A DNA stretch of 64,000 bases, taken from the NCBI GenBank assembly GCA_035942255.1, contig DASZDG010000022.1, positions 1-64,000 of the forward strand, given 5' to 3'. Positions 24,137-32,502 of this stretch are shown here, one piece after another. The notes under the pieces were generated by a model. That model saw nothing but the letters and a program-made list of their open reading frames with translations, did no database searches and was not told the DNA's origin. A program made the translations under genes and the position numbers. Position 1 is the stretch's first letter, and every line of letters starts with the position of its first letter. This stretch comes from JALZEG01 sp035942255 (lineage in GTDB: Bacteria > Actinomycetota > CADDZG01 > WHSQ01).

Positions 24137-24951
24137 CGGGATTGCCGCGCGCGCTCACGATCGCGGGGTCGGATTCCGGCGGTGGGGCCGGGATACAGGC
24201 GGACCTCAAGACGTTCTTCGCCCTCGGCTGCCACGGCATGAGCGCGATCACCGCGCTCACCGCGCAGAACACGGTCGCGGTGACGGGCGTCCACGAGGTC
24301 GACCCACGCTTCGTCGTCGAGCAGGTGGAGGCGGTCGCGACCGACATCGGCGTGGACGCGGCGAAGACCGGCATGCTCGCGTCGGCCCCGCTGGTCGAGG
24401 CGGTGGCGAAGGCGGTGGAGGCGTTCGAGATCCGGCGGCTCGTCGTCGACCCGGTCTCGGTGTCGAAGCACGGCGACCGGCTGCTCGCCGAGGACGCGGT
24501 GGAGGCGGTCCGCACGTCGCTGCTCTCGCTCGCCGAGGTCGTGACGCCGAACCTGCACGAGGCCGCGTCGCTTGCGGGCGCGGACGAGATCACGACGATC
24601 GAAGAGATGAAGGAGGCGGCGCGGGCAATCCACGCGCTCGGCCCCCGCACCGTGCTCGTCAAGGGCGGGCACCTCGAGGGCCGCGGCCCCGGGGGCGACG
24701 ACGCCAGCGTCGACCTCTTCTTCGACGGCTCCGAGTTCCTCGAGCTGAGGGGCGTGCGTTTCGACACGCGCGACACCCACGGGACCGGCTGCGCGCTCTC
24801 GGCCGCGATCGCCGCTCGTCTCGCGCACGGAGACACCACCGTCGACGCGCTGCACGAGGCGAAGCGGTTCATCTCGGGCGCGATCGAGCGCTCGCTGCGC
24901 ATCGGGAAGGGCTACGGACCCGTCAACCCGGGCTGGGAGCTGTTCCCCTAG
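24112..24951 (+). CDS. thiD: Hydroxymethylpyrimidine/phosphomethylpyrimidine kinase
   Basis: 279 residues from ATG 24112, which has GGGGAGG 5 nt upstream; GTG 24133 would form a GTGA overlap with thiL and is possible. PfkB-fold kinase with ALTIAGSDSGGGAGIQADLK at the substrate site, ITALTAQNTVAVTGV, DPVSVSKHGDRLL, TPNLHEA and the anion-hole motif DTHGTGCALSAAIAA. Two phosphorylations of the pyrimidine precursor of thiamine. Confidence 0.95.
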   Translation: MGSPARPVTGLPRALTIAGSDSGGGAGIQADLKTFFALGCHGMSAITALTAQNTVAVTGVHEVDPRFVVEQVEAVATDIGVDAAKTGMLASAPLVEAVAKAVEAFEIRRLVVDPVSVSKHGDRLLAEDAVEAVRTSLLSLAEVVTPNLHEAASLAGADEITTIEEMKEAARAIHALGPRTVLVKGGHLEGRGPGGDDASVDLFFDGSEFLELRGVRFDTRDTHGTGCALSAAIAARLAHGDTTVDALHEAKRFISGAIERSLRIGKGYGPVNPGWELFP

Positions 24952-25793
24952 GAAGCGGGGGAGAGCGCCTGGGCCTCCGTCGCGAGCCCGGCCCGGTCGA
25001 GCTCCTCGAAGCGCGCCCGCAGGTCGAAGTAGGCGACGGTCGCGGCCGCGGCGGTGAACAGCCACACTACGCCGCTCGTCACCACCTCCACGAGCAGCGC
25101 GGGCAGGAACACCTCGGCCCGGTCGAAGTCCGCGCCCGCCTGCGGCAGCGCCGCCACGCCCCGGACCACGAGCTGTAGCAGCGCGGCCCCCAGCGCGAGC
25201 AGCAGGAGCGCAGACAGCACCCGGCCCCACTGCCCCGACAAGAGGTTCATCGTGCGCGTCATCGCGTCGCGGAAGTCCTTGCGTTCCCACGCGATCGCGT
25301 GGACGAGGATCGGGGGGCCGAGCACCGCCGGCAGCACGACGATGCGAACGATCCCGCCGAAGAACAGCAACAGCGCGAGGACCGGTATCGCTACGTACAG
25401 CCCGCCGACGGCGACCGCCCCGAGCCGCGCCCGCACGTTGCGCCAGCCCGTGCTCGATCCGACACGGAGCCCGCCGAGCTCACCGGCGAAGACCGGCGTT
25501 GCGATCGCGACGAGGATGCTGCCGACCACGGGAGCGATCACGACCGTCGCCGCGAGCAGGAAGGCCGCGGCCCCCACGCTGTCGTCGTCCGCCGCGACGC
25601 CCCCGACCGCGACGCCGACGAGGAACTGCAGCAGCCTCAGCAGCGCGACCCCGCCTACGAACACGAAGACGAGCCGGACGAACGTCGAGCGGAAGAGCCT
25701 CCAGGTCCACCGGACGTAGCCGCCGATCCGCAGCGGCGCCGGGAACGGCTGGGCGGAGGAGGGAAGCGACGTAGAGGGCTCTGCGTCCTCCAA
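24948..25793 (-). CDS. Polytopic membrane protein, unknown function
   Basis: 281 residues with about six hydrophobic segments (FVRLVFVFVGGVALLRLLQF, AAFLLAATVVIAPVVGSILV, AVAVGGLYVAIPVLALLLFF, VVLPAVLGPPILVHAIAW, VLSALLLLALGAALLQLVV, and a last one near 245-265) and a loop WERKDFRDAMTRTMNLLSG. This pattern resembles the broad family of actinobacterial and archaeal membrane proteins related to the glycerophosphodiesterase membrane domain. No function assigned. It overlaps thiD by 4 nt tail to tail. Confidence 0.75.
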   Translation of the reverse strand: MEDAEPSTSLPSSAQPFPAPLRIGGYVRWTWRLFRSTFVRLVFVFVGGVALLRLLQFLVGVAVGGVAADDDSVGAAAFLLAATVVIAPVVGSILVAIATPVFAGELGGLRVGSSTGWRNVRARLGAVAVGGLYVAIPVLALLLFFGGIVRIVVLPAVLGPPILVHAIAWERKDFRDAMTRTMNLLSGQWGRVLSALLLLALGAALLQLVVRGVAALPQAGADFDRAEVFLPALLVEVVTSGVVWLFTAAAATVAYFDLRARFEELDRAGLATEAQALSPAS

Positions 25794-25797
25794 CGGG

Positions 25798-25989
25798 TCA
25801 GCGCACCCGGCGCTTCGCGATGAGGCCCACGATCAACAGCCCCGCGAGCGCGGCGGCACCCACCGCGAGCTTCTTGCCTACTTCGCCGGCCTCTACCTTG
25901 GCGCGGTCGACGAGCTCGTCGACCTTGCGCGCGAGGTCCTCGCGCGTCGCCTCGATCTCGCCCATTGTCTGGCGGGCGTCCTTGCCCAT
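25798..25989 (-). CDS. DUF3618-like small membrane protein
   Basis: 63 residues; ATG 25989 with GGAG upstream is preferred over a longer frame. MGEIEATREDLARKVDELVD is the DUF3618 helix, followed by a single membrane segment (AVGAAALAGLLIVGLIA) and a basic end. It usually sits beside the holin-like protein that also precedes it here. Confidence 0.8.
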   Translation of the reverse strand: MGKDARQTMGEIEATREDLARKVDELVDRAKVEAGEVGKKLAVGAAALAGLLIVGLIAKRRVR

Positions 25990-26018
25990 TGGTGGTCTCC
26001 TCTGCCGTCCGTTCGTGG

Positions 26019-26447
26019 CTATCGCTTGCCCAAGGACTTGACCATCTCGACGTCGTCCTTGAGCGTCTGCTTCGTCATGTCGGCCGAGATCGGCGCGGTC
26101 AGCTTCTTCTTCGCGACGAGCCCTGCCAGGACCGCGAAGAGGATCAGGACGCCTGCCGTCGCGAGGTCGGCGAGCCACGTCACCAGGATCTCGTCGAACC
26201 CGTCGCGGATCGCCAGCAGGAGGAAGATCAACGCGAAGAAGGCGAAGACGCCGGCGACCGCGATCACGACCGCGCCCTTGACCTTCGTCGCGACCGACTG
26301 GCCGACCTCCTGCTTCACGAGCTCGACCTCTTTGCGGATCAGCGTCGAGAGGTCCTCCGTGACCTCCTTCATCAGCTGTCCCGCGGACTTCTCGGTACCC
26401 GCGCCGTTGCCGCGGTAGAGATCCTGCGCCCTCGGTGGTTCGGCCAC
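26019..26447 (-). CDS. Phage-holin-3_6-like actinobacterial membrane protein
   Basis: 142 residues. An amphipathic N-terminal helix (GQLMKEVTEDLSTLIRKEVE LVKQE) is followed by two membrane segments (VVIAVAGVFAFFALIFLLLA and ATAGVLILFAVLAGLVA) and a basic tail. Despite its family name, this is a common chromosomal actinobacterial protein, here between DUF3618 and YihY genes, and does not indicate a prophage. Confidence 0.82.
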   Translation of the reverse strand: MAEPPRAQDLYRGNGAGTEKSAGQLMKEVTEDLSTLIRKEVELVKQEVGQSVATKVKGAVVIAVAGVFAFFALIFLLLAIRDGFDEILVTWLADLATAGVLILFAVLAGLVAKKKLTAPISADMTKQTLKDDVEMVKSLGKR

Positions 26448-26456
26448 TGTCCCCTC

Positions 26457-27329
26457 CTATCCTGTCGTGAGCGATTGTCGCGTCACTCGGCGCTCCGCGA
26501 GGACGGCGTTGACCTCAGCGGCCAGGAGCGTGATCTGGGCGAGGAGGTAGCTCGCCACCAGCAGCCCTGCGGCGGTGGCGAAGGCCCCGAACGTAGCCGA
26601 CCTGGCGGCGGCGCCGCGGTCGAGGTACAGGGTGCCGAACCACTTCAGCAGCTCGAACACCACTCCCGCGATCAACGCGCCCGGCAGGACCTCGGCCCAG
26701 CTCCTGCGGAAGTGCGGCAGGAACTTGAAGGCCGTCAGGAAGATCGCGAGGTTGAGGCCGAACCCCACGCCGAACCCGACCACCTCGGCGCCGAACCCCG
26801 GGACGACGCGTGCCCACCCGGCGATCACGAGGGAGCCGAGCACCGTCGCCGCGAAGATCGCGAGCCACTTCAGGGCGTCGAGGCGTTTCACGAGGAAGTT
26901 GCCCTCTTCCTCCACACGGTGGATCTTGTTGAGGGCGTGCCCCAGCGCGACGATCGCGCCGCTCCCGGAGTAGAGGGCGAGGACGATGCTGAGCAGCGCG
27001 AGCCGCCCGGCCGCCCCCTCGATCGTCTCCAGGGTGTCCTCGGTGATGAGGTCGCTCACGAGCGGGAAGCTGTCGAAGCCCTTCTCGAGAAGGTCCTCTC
27101 GCACCTCGGGGAAGACGTCCGTCACGAACCCGAGCACCGCGGTCGCGAACATCAGCAACGGGAACATCGAGAAGAAGACGTAGTACGTGAGCGCGGCCGC
27201 GTAGAAGCCGCCATCGTCCTCGGAGAAGCGCTTGAAGGTCCTGACCGCGATGTCGACCACGCCGTAGGACGCCCGCGCGGTCTCGACGCGGCGCTTCGCT
27301 TCGGCGGGGATCTGCTTCAGGTCGGGCAC
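26457..27329 (-). CDS. YihY/BrkB family membrane protein
   Basis: 290 residues, GTG start. FKRFSEDDGGFYAAALTYYV then FFSMFPLLMFATAVLGFV is the family hallmark, followed by about four more membrane segments and LPGALIAGVVFELLKWFGTL near the end. A polytopic inner-membrane protein of uncertain role. Probably one transcript with the two downstream small membrane proteins. Confidence 0.9.
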   Translation of the reverse strand: MPDLKQIPAEAKRRVETARASYGVVDIAVRTFKRFSEDDGGFYAAALTYYVFFSMFPLLMFATAVLGFVTDVFPEVREDLLEKGFDSFPLVSDLITEDTLETIEGAAGRLALLSIVLALYSGSGAIVALGHALNKIHRVEEEGNFLVKRLDALKWLAIFAATVLGSLVIAGWARVVPGFGAEVVGFGVGFGLNLAIFLTAFKFLPHFRRSWAEVLPGALIAGVVFELLKWFGTLYLDRGAAARSATFGAFATAAGLLVASYLLAQITLLAAEVNAVLAERRVTRQSLTTG

Positions 27330-27398
27330 CGCGCGGGGATTACCCAGGCGCGGCTGGGACGAACCGAGGAAGGACGTAGGGGCGGCGAGAGCGCGGCG

Positions 27399-27590
27399 CT
27401 AGCCGGCGCGGGTGACCTTGTTGGCCTTCAGGCACTTCGTGCAGACGGCCACGCGCTTCGGGGCGCCCCCCACGAGCACGCGCATCTTCTGCACGTTCGG
27501 GTTCCAGCGCCGGCGCGTCCGCCTGTGGGAGTGGGAGATGTTGTTCCCGAACCCCGGCGTCTTGCCACAGATGTCACAAACGGAAGCCAT
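27399..27590 (-). CDS. rpmB: 50S ribosomal protein L28, zinc-binding form
   Basis: 63 residues. MASVCDICGKTPGFGNNISH then SHRRTRRRWNPNVQ is classical bL28. Both zinc CxxC pairs are present (Cys5/Cys8 and Cys50/Cys53), so this is the zinc-dependent C+ form. Divergent from recG, as in many bacteria. Confidence 0.97.
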   Translation of the reverse strand: MASVCDICGKTPGFGNNISHSHRRTRRRWNPNVQKMRVLVGGAPKRVAVCTKCLKANKVTRAG

Positions 27591-27629
27591 AGGCCGCAGA
27601 GGTTACCAAATCCGGGGCGGAGCCCGGTC

Positions 27630-27635
27630 TAACCT
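27630..27635 (+). promoter_or_regulatory. -10 box of leaderless recG
   Basis: TAACCT ends 6 nt before ATG 27642; no ribosome-binding site. Confidence 0.4.
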
Positions 27636-27641
27636 CGGACG

Positions 27642-29855
27642 ATGAGCCAGACCGTCCGAGCCCGCCCGAAGGGCCTCGAGCTGTACGCGTCCCGCCGCTC
27701 GGCCGTCCCGCTCCCCGTGACGGGCAAGAGGGCGCAGGCGCTGGAGAAGCTCGGCATCCGCTCGGTGCAGGACCTCCTCCAGCACTACCCGCGCTATCAC
27801 GTCGACCGCACGAACCTCCGGACGATCGCCGACCTGAAGCGCCTCGCGGCGGAGGGGCACGACGGCGAGGTCCAGGTCCACGCGACGGTCAAGAAGATCG
27901 CTCCGCCGTTCCGGACGCGGTCGGGCAAGCGGATGATCAAGGGCCAGATCGCCGACGAGACCGGGTCGATCGACGTGACGTGGTTCAACCAGGAGTGGGT
28001 GACGCGGGCGCTGACGCCCGGGACCGTCGCCTTCTTCTACGGCAAGCTCGGGCTCTTCCGGGGGCGCCTCCAGATGAGCGCGCCGCGGTTCGAGAGGGTG
28101 CGCACGGGGGCCGAGCCGTTCAACGTCGGGCGCATCATCCCGATCTATCCCGCGACCGCCGACCTCACGAGCGACCAGCTCCGCAAGCTGATGTGGGAGG
28201 CACTCCATCAGCACGGCCAGATCCTCGACCCCCTGCCGGAGCCGCTGTTCCGGTCACTCAAGCTCATGAGCCGCTCCGACGCCGTGAGGCTCATCCACTT
28301 CCCCGACACGAAGGACGACGTGCTCCGCGCCCGCCGGAGGATCGTCTTCGACGAGGTCTTCACGCTGCAGCTCGGCCTCGTCTACCGCAAGCGCAAGCTC
28401 GAGCGCACGGTGCGCGGCATCGCGCACGCGGCCCCCGGGCCGGACTCGCTCGCGGAGACGTTCGTCGCCGAGCTCCCGTTCGACCTGACGGGGGCGCAGC
28501 GGCGCGCGTGCGAGGACGTGGCCCGCGACATGGGCAAGGCGCACCCGATGCACCGCCTGGTCGAGGGCGAGGTCGGGTCCGGCAAGACCGTCGTCGCGCT
28601 GTACGCGTGCCTCGTCGCGATCGAAGGCGGCTACCAGGCCGCGTTCATGGCGCCGACGGAGGTCCTTGCCGAGCAGCACCACCTGACGGTGGGGGAGCTG
28701 CTGGACCGCGCGTTCGGGGGGGCCGAGCGTGCCAACTTGTTCGCCGGTGTGTCGCGCCGTCCCGTCGTGCGGCTGCTGACCGGCTCGACCCCCGCGGCGC
28801 AGCGCCGCACGATCCTCGCGGAGGTCGCGGCCGGGGAGGTCGACCTCCTGCTGGGGACGCACGCGCTGATCCAGGAGGCCGTGGAGTTCCGCCGCCTGGG
28901 CGTCGCGGTCGTCGACGAGCAGCACCGGTTCGGCGTCCACCAGCGCAAGACCCTGCGCGAGAAGGGATCGGACGGCGAGCCCGACATCCTCGTGATGACC
29001 GCGACGCCGATCCCGCGCACGCTCGCGGTCACGATCTACGGAGACCTGGACGTGTCCATCCTCGACGAGCTTCCGAAAGGCCGGAAGCCGATAGAGACGC
29101 GTCTGTCGGTGGGCGACGAGGGACGCCGCGAAGCGTACGACCTCATCCGCAGCGAGGTCGGGAGCGGCCGACAGGCCTTCGTCGTCTACGCGCTGCGCGA
29201 CGAGTCCGACAAAACCGAGCTGCGCAGTGCTAAGGCCGAGGCGGCCCGTCTCGCGAAGGAGGTATTCCCGGACCTGCGCGTCGGGCTCGTGCACGGCGAC
29301 ATGAAGCCTGCGGAGAAGGAGAACGCGATGGGCGACTTCCGCGACGGAGCGGTCGACGTGCTCGTCGCGACGACCGTGGTGGAGGTAGGCGTCGACGTCC
29401 CGAACGCGACCGTGATGTTGATCGAGGACGCCGATCGGTTCGGGCTCGCGCAGCTCCACCAGCTCCGCGGCCGGATCGGCCGCGGAGGCCACGCGTCCTA
29501 CTGCCTCCTCGCTACGGACCTCGACCTGACACAAGCGGGGAAGGACCCCGCGATCACGCTAGCGGCAGAGCGGCTGCACTCGGTGGTCTCGACGGGCGAC
29601 GGCTTCAAGCTCGCGCTCGTGGACCTCCGGCATCGTGGCGAGGGCCAGCTCTTCGGCGCACGGCAGTCCGGCATGCCCCAGCTCAAGCTCGCGCGCGTCC
29701 TCGAGCACCAGGACGTCGTCCAGCGCGCCCGGGACATCGCGGTCGCGATGCTCGACGAGGACCCCGAGCTGCGGGCGTACGAGAACGCCGAGCTCGCCCG
29801 CGAGATGCACGCCCGGTTCCCCGACCAGGCGCTGGACGTCGTGCACTCCGGGTAG
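27642..29855 (+). CDS. recG: ATP-dependent DNA helicase RecG
   Basis: 737 residues. RecG remodels stalled forks and Holliday junctions. An N-terminal wedge/OB region (about 20-200: LEKLGIRSVQDLLQHYPRYH, ITGSIDVTWFNQEW-like segment) precedes the helicase domains. Walker A is GEVGSGKTVVALYA near 309, followed by FMAPTEVLAEQHH, LLLGTHALIQEAV, VVDEQHRFGVHQRKTLREKG, VMTATPIPRTLAVTIYGDLD and LHQLRGRIGRGGHASYCLL. Length is typical. Confidence 0.97.
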   Translation: MSQTVRARPKGLELYASRRSAVPLPVTGKRAQALEKLGIRSVQDLLQHYPRYHVDRTNLRTIADLKRLAAEGHDGEVQVHATVKKIAPPFRTRSGKRMIKGQIADETGSIDVTWFNQEWVTRALTPGTVAFFYGKLGLFRGRLQMSAPRFERVRTGAEPFNVGRIIPIYPATADLTSDQLRKLMWEALHQHGQILDPLPEPLFRSLKLMSRSDAVRLIHFPDTKDDVLRARRRIVFDEVFTLQLGLVYRKRKLERTVRGIAHAAPGPDSLAETFVAELPFDLTGAQRRACEDVARDMGKAHPMHRLVEGEVGSGKTVVALYACLVAIEGGYQAAFMAPTEVLAEQHHLTVGELLDRAFGGAERANLFAGVSRRPVVRLLTGSTPAAQRRTILAEVAAGEVDLLLGTHALIQEAVEFRRLGVAVVDEQHRFGVHQRKTLREKGSDGEPDILVMTATPIPRTLAVTIYGDLDVSILDELPKGRKPIETRLSVGDEGRREAYDLIRSEVGSGRQAFVVYALRDESDKTELRSAKAEAARLAKEVFPDLRVGLVHGDMKPAEKENAMGDFRDGAVDVLVATTVVEVGVDVPNATVMLIEDADRFGLAQLHQLRGRIGRGGHASYCLLATDLDLTQAGKDPAITLAAERLHSVVSTGDGFKLALVDLRHRGEGQLFGARQSGMPQLKLARVLEHQDVVQRARDIAVAMLDEDPELRAYENAELAREMHARFPDQALDVVHSG

Positions 29856-29862
29856 AAGCCTG

Positions 29863-29892
29863 TTGGTGCCGTCGCCCTCGTTTGGTTAGGTT
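29863..29892 (+). promoter_or_regulatory. Promoter of leaderless rsmD
   Basis: TTGGTG (29863-29868), an 18-nt spacer and TAGGTT (29887-29892), which ends 6 nt before ATG 29899. Confidence 0.5.
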
Positions 29893-29898
29893 GTGGCC

Positions 29899-30453
29899 AT
29901 GAGAGTCATCGCGGGCGAGGCGAAGGGCCGGCGTCTGAAGTCGCCCGGCCTCGGCACCCGGCCCATGACGGACCGGATGAAGGAGGCCGTGTTCTCCTCG
30001 CTCGGCGAGCTGAAGGGCCTGGTCGTGCTCGACCTCTACGCGGGCTCGGGATCGCTCGGGCTCGAGGCGCTGTCGCGGGGCGCCGCATCGGCGCGCTTCG
30101 TCGAGAGCGCCCGCGACGCGATCGTGAAGCTGGAAGAGAACATCGAGACGACGGGCCTCGGCTCGAAGGCGGAGGTCACGTGGGCCGACGTCACGTCTAC
30201 GCTGCAGCTCGGCACCGACGACCGCGTCGACCTCGTGTTCGTCGACCCTCCGTACTCGATGCCGCTCGCGAACGTGCGCGCCGACCTCGAGGCCCTGGTG
30301 ATGAACGGCTTCCTCTCCGACGAGGGCCGGATCGTCGTGCACCGGCCGGCGAAGGAAGGCCAGCTGAAGCCCCTGGGCCTCGCGCTCCTGTGGGAGCGGG
30401 AGTACGGGCAGTCGCGCATTCTCGTGTTCGGGCACGAGGAAGAGGACTCCTGA
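29899..30453 (+). CDS. rsmD: 16S rRNA (guanine(966)-N(2))-methyltransferase
   Basis: 184 residues; ATG 29899 chosen over an in-frame GTG two codons earlier because the -10 box overlaps that position. MRVIAGEAKGRRLKSPG, RPMTDRMKEAVFSSLG, the SAM-binding VLDLYAGSGSLGLEALSRGA and catalytic VDPPY (115-119). It lies directly upstream of coaD, the usual bacterial pair. Confidence 0.95.
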   Translation: MRVIAGEAKGRRLKSPGLGTRPMTDRMKEAVFSSLGELKGLVVLDLYAGSGSLGLEALSRGAASARFVESARDAIVKLEENIETTGLGSKAEVTWADVTSTLQLGTDDRVDLVFVDPPYSMPLANVRADLEALVMNGFLSDEGRIVVHRPAKEGQLKPLGLALLWEREYGQSRILVFGHEEEDS

Positions 30454-30469
30454 TCCACCGGCCCGGAGC

Positions 30470-30949
30470 ATGACCACCGCCCTGTGTCCCGGGTCGTTCG
30501 ACCCGCCCACGAACGGGCACGTAGACGTCATCGAGCGGGCCGCACGCCACTTCGACACCGTAGTCGCCGCCGTCATCGTCAACCCGTCCAAGCACGCCCT
30601 GTTCGATGCGGACGAGCGGACGCGCCTGCTGACGGAGGTGCTCGGCCATCTCGACAACGTCGAGGTCGCGTCGTTCGACGGCCTCCTCGTCGACTTCGCG
30701 CGCGACCGCGGCGTGAACGTCGTCGTGAAGGGGCTGCGGGCGGTTTCCGACTACGAGTACGAGCTGCAGATGGCGCAGATGAACGCGGCGCTGTCGCCCG
30801 GCCTGGACACCCTCTTCGTCTCGGCGAAGCCCGAGTGGGCCTTTCTGTCGTCCAGCCTCGTCCGGGAGGTGGCCCGCTACGGCGGGTCGGTCGAGGGGCT
30901 GGTTCCGGCCCCCGTGGCGGCCGCCCTGAAGGAGAGATTCGGCGCCTGA
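30470..30949 (+). CDS. coaD: Phosphopantetheine adenylyltransferase
   Basis: 159 residues. The nucleotidyltransferase motif is CPGSFDPPTNGH (the H-x-G-H variant TNGH, residues 14-17), followed by VVAAVIVNPSKHALFDADER, VVKGLRAVSDYEYELQMAQM, and the second motif FLSSSLVREVARYGG. Penultimate step of coenzyme A synthesis. Length is standard. Confidence 0.97.
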   Translation: MTTALCPGSFDPPTNGHVDVIERAARHFDTVVAAVIVNPSKHALFDADERTRLLTEVLGHLDNVEVASFDGLLVDFARDRGVNVVVKGLRAVSDYEYELQMAQMNAALSPGLDTLFVSAKPEWAFLSSSLVREVARYGGSVEGLVPAPVAAALKERFGA

Positions 30950-31038
30950 CCAGCCCCTGACGGGATGCCGACGTGGCATGCTGTAGGCGCCGAACAGACC
31001 AACCTTCAGACATGCAGCTGGAAAGGTAGCGACCTCAA

Positions 31039-31569
31039 ATGGACCTTATCGAACGGATCGACGAGATGCAGGTGTTGATCGAGGAGGCCAAGTCCGTGCC
31101 GCTGTCCTCGTCCGCCGTGATCAACCGGGACGAGCTCCTGGAGATGCTCGCCCAGATGAAGGACGAGGTCCCCGACGAGGTCCGCCAGGCCCGCTGGATG
31201 ACGAGGGACCGCGACGAGCTGCTGTCCCGGGCCCGCAAGGAGGCCGAGCGGATCGTCGCCGAGGCCCGCGAGCAGCGGGACCGCCTCCTGTCCCGGACCG
31301 AGATCGTCCACGCCGCCGAGCGCGAGGCCGAGCGGATCGTCGACGAGGCCAAGGAGCGGGGGATCAAGCTCCGGGTCGAGGCGGAGGACTACATCGACCA
31401 GAAGCTCGCCGCCTTCGAGATCCTGCTGAACAAGACGCTGGCGACGGTCGCGAAGGGCCGCGAGCAGCTCCGGGGGCAGCGGACGCCGCAGGTGATGAAC
31501 GGCGCCCCCGAAGGCGGCTCGAACGAGGCCCCGTTCGACGCTGCGGAGCTGAGCCAACCCAGCATTTAG
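31039..31569 (+). CDS. Coiled-coil protein between coaD and yceD (DivIVA-like)
   Basis: 176 residues. DLIERIDEMQVLIEEAKSVP then SSAVINRDELLEMLAQMKDE is followed by a long charged coiled coil (about 60-140) with repeated ARKEAERIVAEA and AEREAERIVDEAKER. The sequence resembles DivIVA or ATP-synthase b-subunit type coiled coils and is often found at this place in actinobacteria. Its role is unproven. A GC-rich palindrome follows the stop. Confidence 0.75.
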   Translation: MDLIERIDEMQVLIEEAKSVPLSSSAVINRDELLEMLAQMKDEVPDEVRQARWMTRDRDELLSRARKEAERIVAEAREQRDRLLSRTEIVHAAEREAERIVDEAKERGIKLRVEAEDYIDQKLAAFEILLNKTLATVAKGREQLRGQRTPQVMNGAPEGGSNEAPFDAAELSQPSI

Positions 31570-31574
31570 CTCTA

Positions 31575-31596
31575 ACGGCGCCGCAAGCGGCGCCGT
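31575..31596 (+). repeat. GC-rich palindrome after the coiled-coil gene
   Basis: Arms ACGGCGCCGC (31575-31584) and GCGGCGCCGT (31587-31596) around AA, the same arms as at 16787-16808. It may work as a terminator but no T tract follows. The rest of the gap 31597-31762 holds the promoter of the next operon. Confidence 0.5.
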
Positions 31597-31692
31597 CCGA
31601 TGGGAAAGTCCCAGCCGCGCGGCGTCGTCGCCTACGGCGACGGGCGGGCCTACCCCTCCATACCTGGAACAACCTGGGAAAACGGGTCGTTC

Positions 31693-31701
31693 TGATATCA
31701 T
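31693..31701 (+). promoter_or_regulatory. Extended -10 promoter of the yceD-rpmF operon
   Basis: TGATATCAT matches an extended -10 (TG, one base, TATCAT; five of six). No good -35. It lies 61 nt before the GTG of the DUF177 gene. Confidence 0.45.
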
Positions 31702-31762
31702 CTCGGTCCCGGCGCGGGGCTCGCGCCGGCCACTTTCCACGCGGATATCAGGAGTCGCGCGC

Positions 31763-32308
31763 GTGCAGGGATTTACCTATTCGGTCATCGACATCCTCGG
31801 CCGCCCCGGTGAGTACCGGGACGTCCGGATCGCCGCGCCCCTTCCCGGTGCCGCCACCGCCCTCGCGCGGGTCGCGTCCTCCCCGGTCGAGGCGGCGCTG
31901 CGGGCAGAGAGCGTCGTCGAGGGAATCCTCGTGACGGGCAGTGCCCGTGCCGACGTCACGCTCGAGTGCTCCCGCTGTCTCACGGAGTTCCAGTCGGACA
32001 TCACTGTGTCCGTCTGCGAGCTGTTCACCGGGCCCGGCCACGAGGGCGAAGAGGACTCCTACGAGGTCACCGGCACCGAGATCGACCTCGAGCCGATGCT
32101 GAGGGACGCGATCGTCCTCGACCTCCCCCTCAACCCGGTCTGCTCGCTTGATTGCAAGGGGTACTGCGCCGGCTGCGGCCAGAACCTGAACGCTAGCGGC
32201 CGCCTCGGCGGGCGCGCTGAGAACGAAGGGGAGTGCACCTGTGCCCCCGACGACGTCGATCCGCGGTGGGCGGGGCTCGAGGCCCTGCGCACGAAGCTGG
32301 ATCAGTAG
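31763..32308 (+). CDS. YceD/DUF177 family protein
   Basis: 181 residues, GTG start. The N-terminal part ends in the motif TLECSRCLTEFQSDITVSVC. The C-terminal part has LEPMLRDAIVLDLPLNPVCS then CKGYCAGCGQNLN, the conserved metal-binding cysteine cluster of DUF177. These proteins precede rpmF in nearly all bacteria and are tied to 23S rRNA/50S maturation. Cotranscribed with rpmF. Confidence 0.94.
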   Translation: MQGFTYSVIDILGRPGEYRDVRIAAPLPGAATALARVASSPVEAALRAESVVEGILVTGSARADVTLECSRCLTEFQSDITVSVCELFTGPGHEGEEDSYEVTGTEIDLEPMLRDAIVLDLPLNPVCSLDCKGYCAGCGQNLNASGRLGGRAENEGECTCAPDDVDPRWAGLEALRTKLDQ

Positions 32309-32318
32309 AGGAGGAACG

Positions 32319-32495
32319 ATGGCGGTACCCAAGAGGCGCAAGACCAGGTCGAAGATGAGGATGCGGCGCGCCCATTGGAAGACGGAGGCGCCGACCTACG
32401 CGTCGTGCCCCCAATGCCGCCAGCCGAAGCTGCCCCACCGCGTCTGCCCGAACTGCGGCCACTACGCAGGGCGGCAGGCCGTCGAGACGGAGTAG
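32319..32495 (+). CDS. rpmF: 50S ribosomal protein L32, zinc-binding form
   Basis: 58 residues, ATG with GAGGA upstream. MAVPKRRKTRSKMRMRRAHW is the classic bL32 N-terminus; Cys30/Cys33 and Cys43/Cys46 form the zinc ribbon. rnc begins directly after it. Confidence 0.97.
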   Translation: MAVPKRRKTRSKMRMRRAHWKTEAPTYASCPQCRQPKLPHRVCPNCGHYAGRQAVETE

Positions 32496-32502
32496 AGCGG
32501 CG

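Noticed and set aside
26019..26447. Holin-family protein as evidence of a prophage
   Set aside because: It sits with DUF3618 and YihY genes in a usual actinobacterial membrane-protein cluster; no phage genes around.
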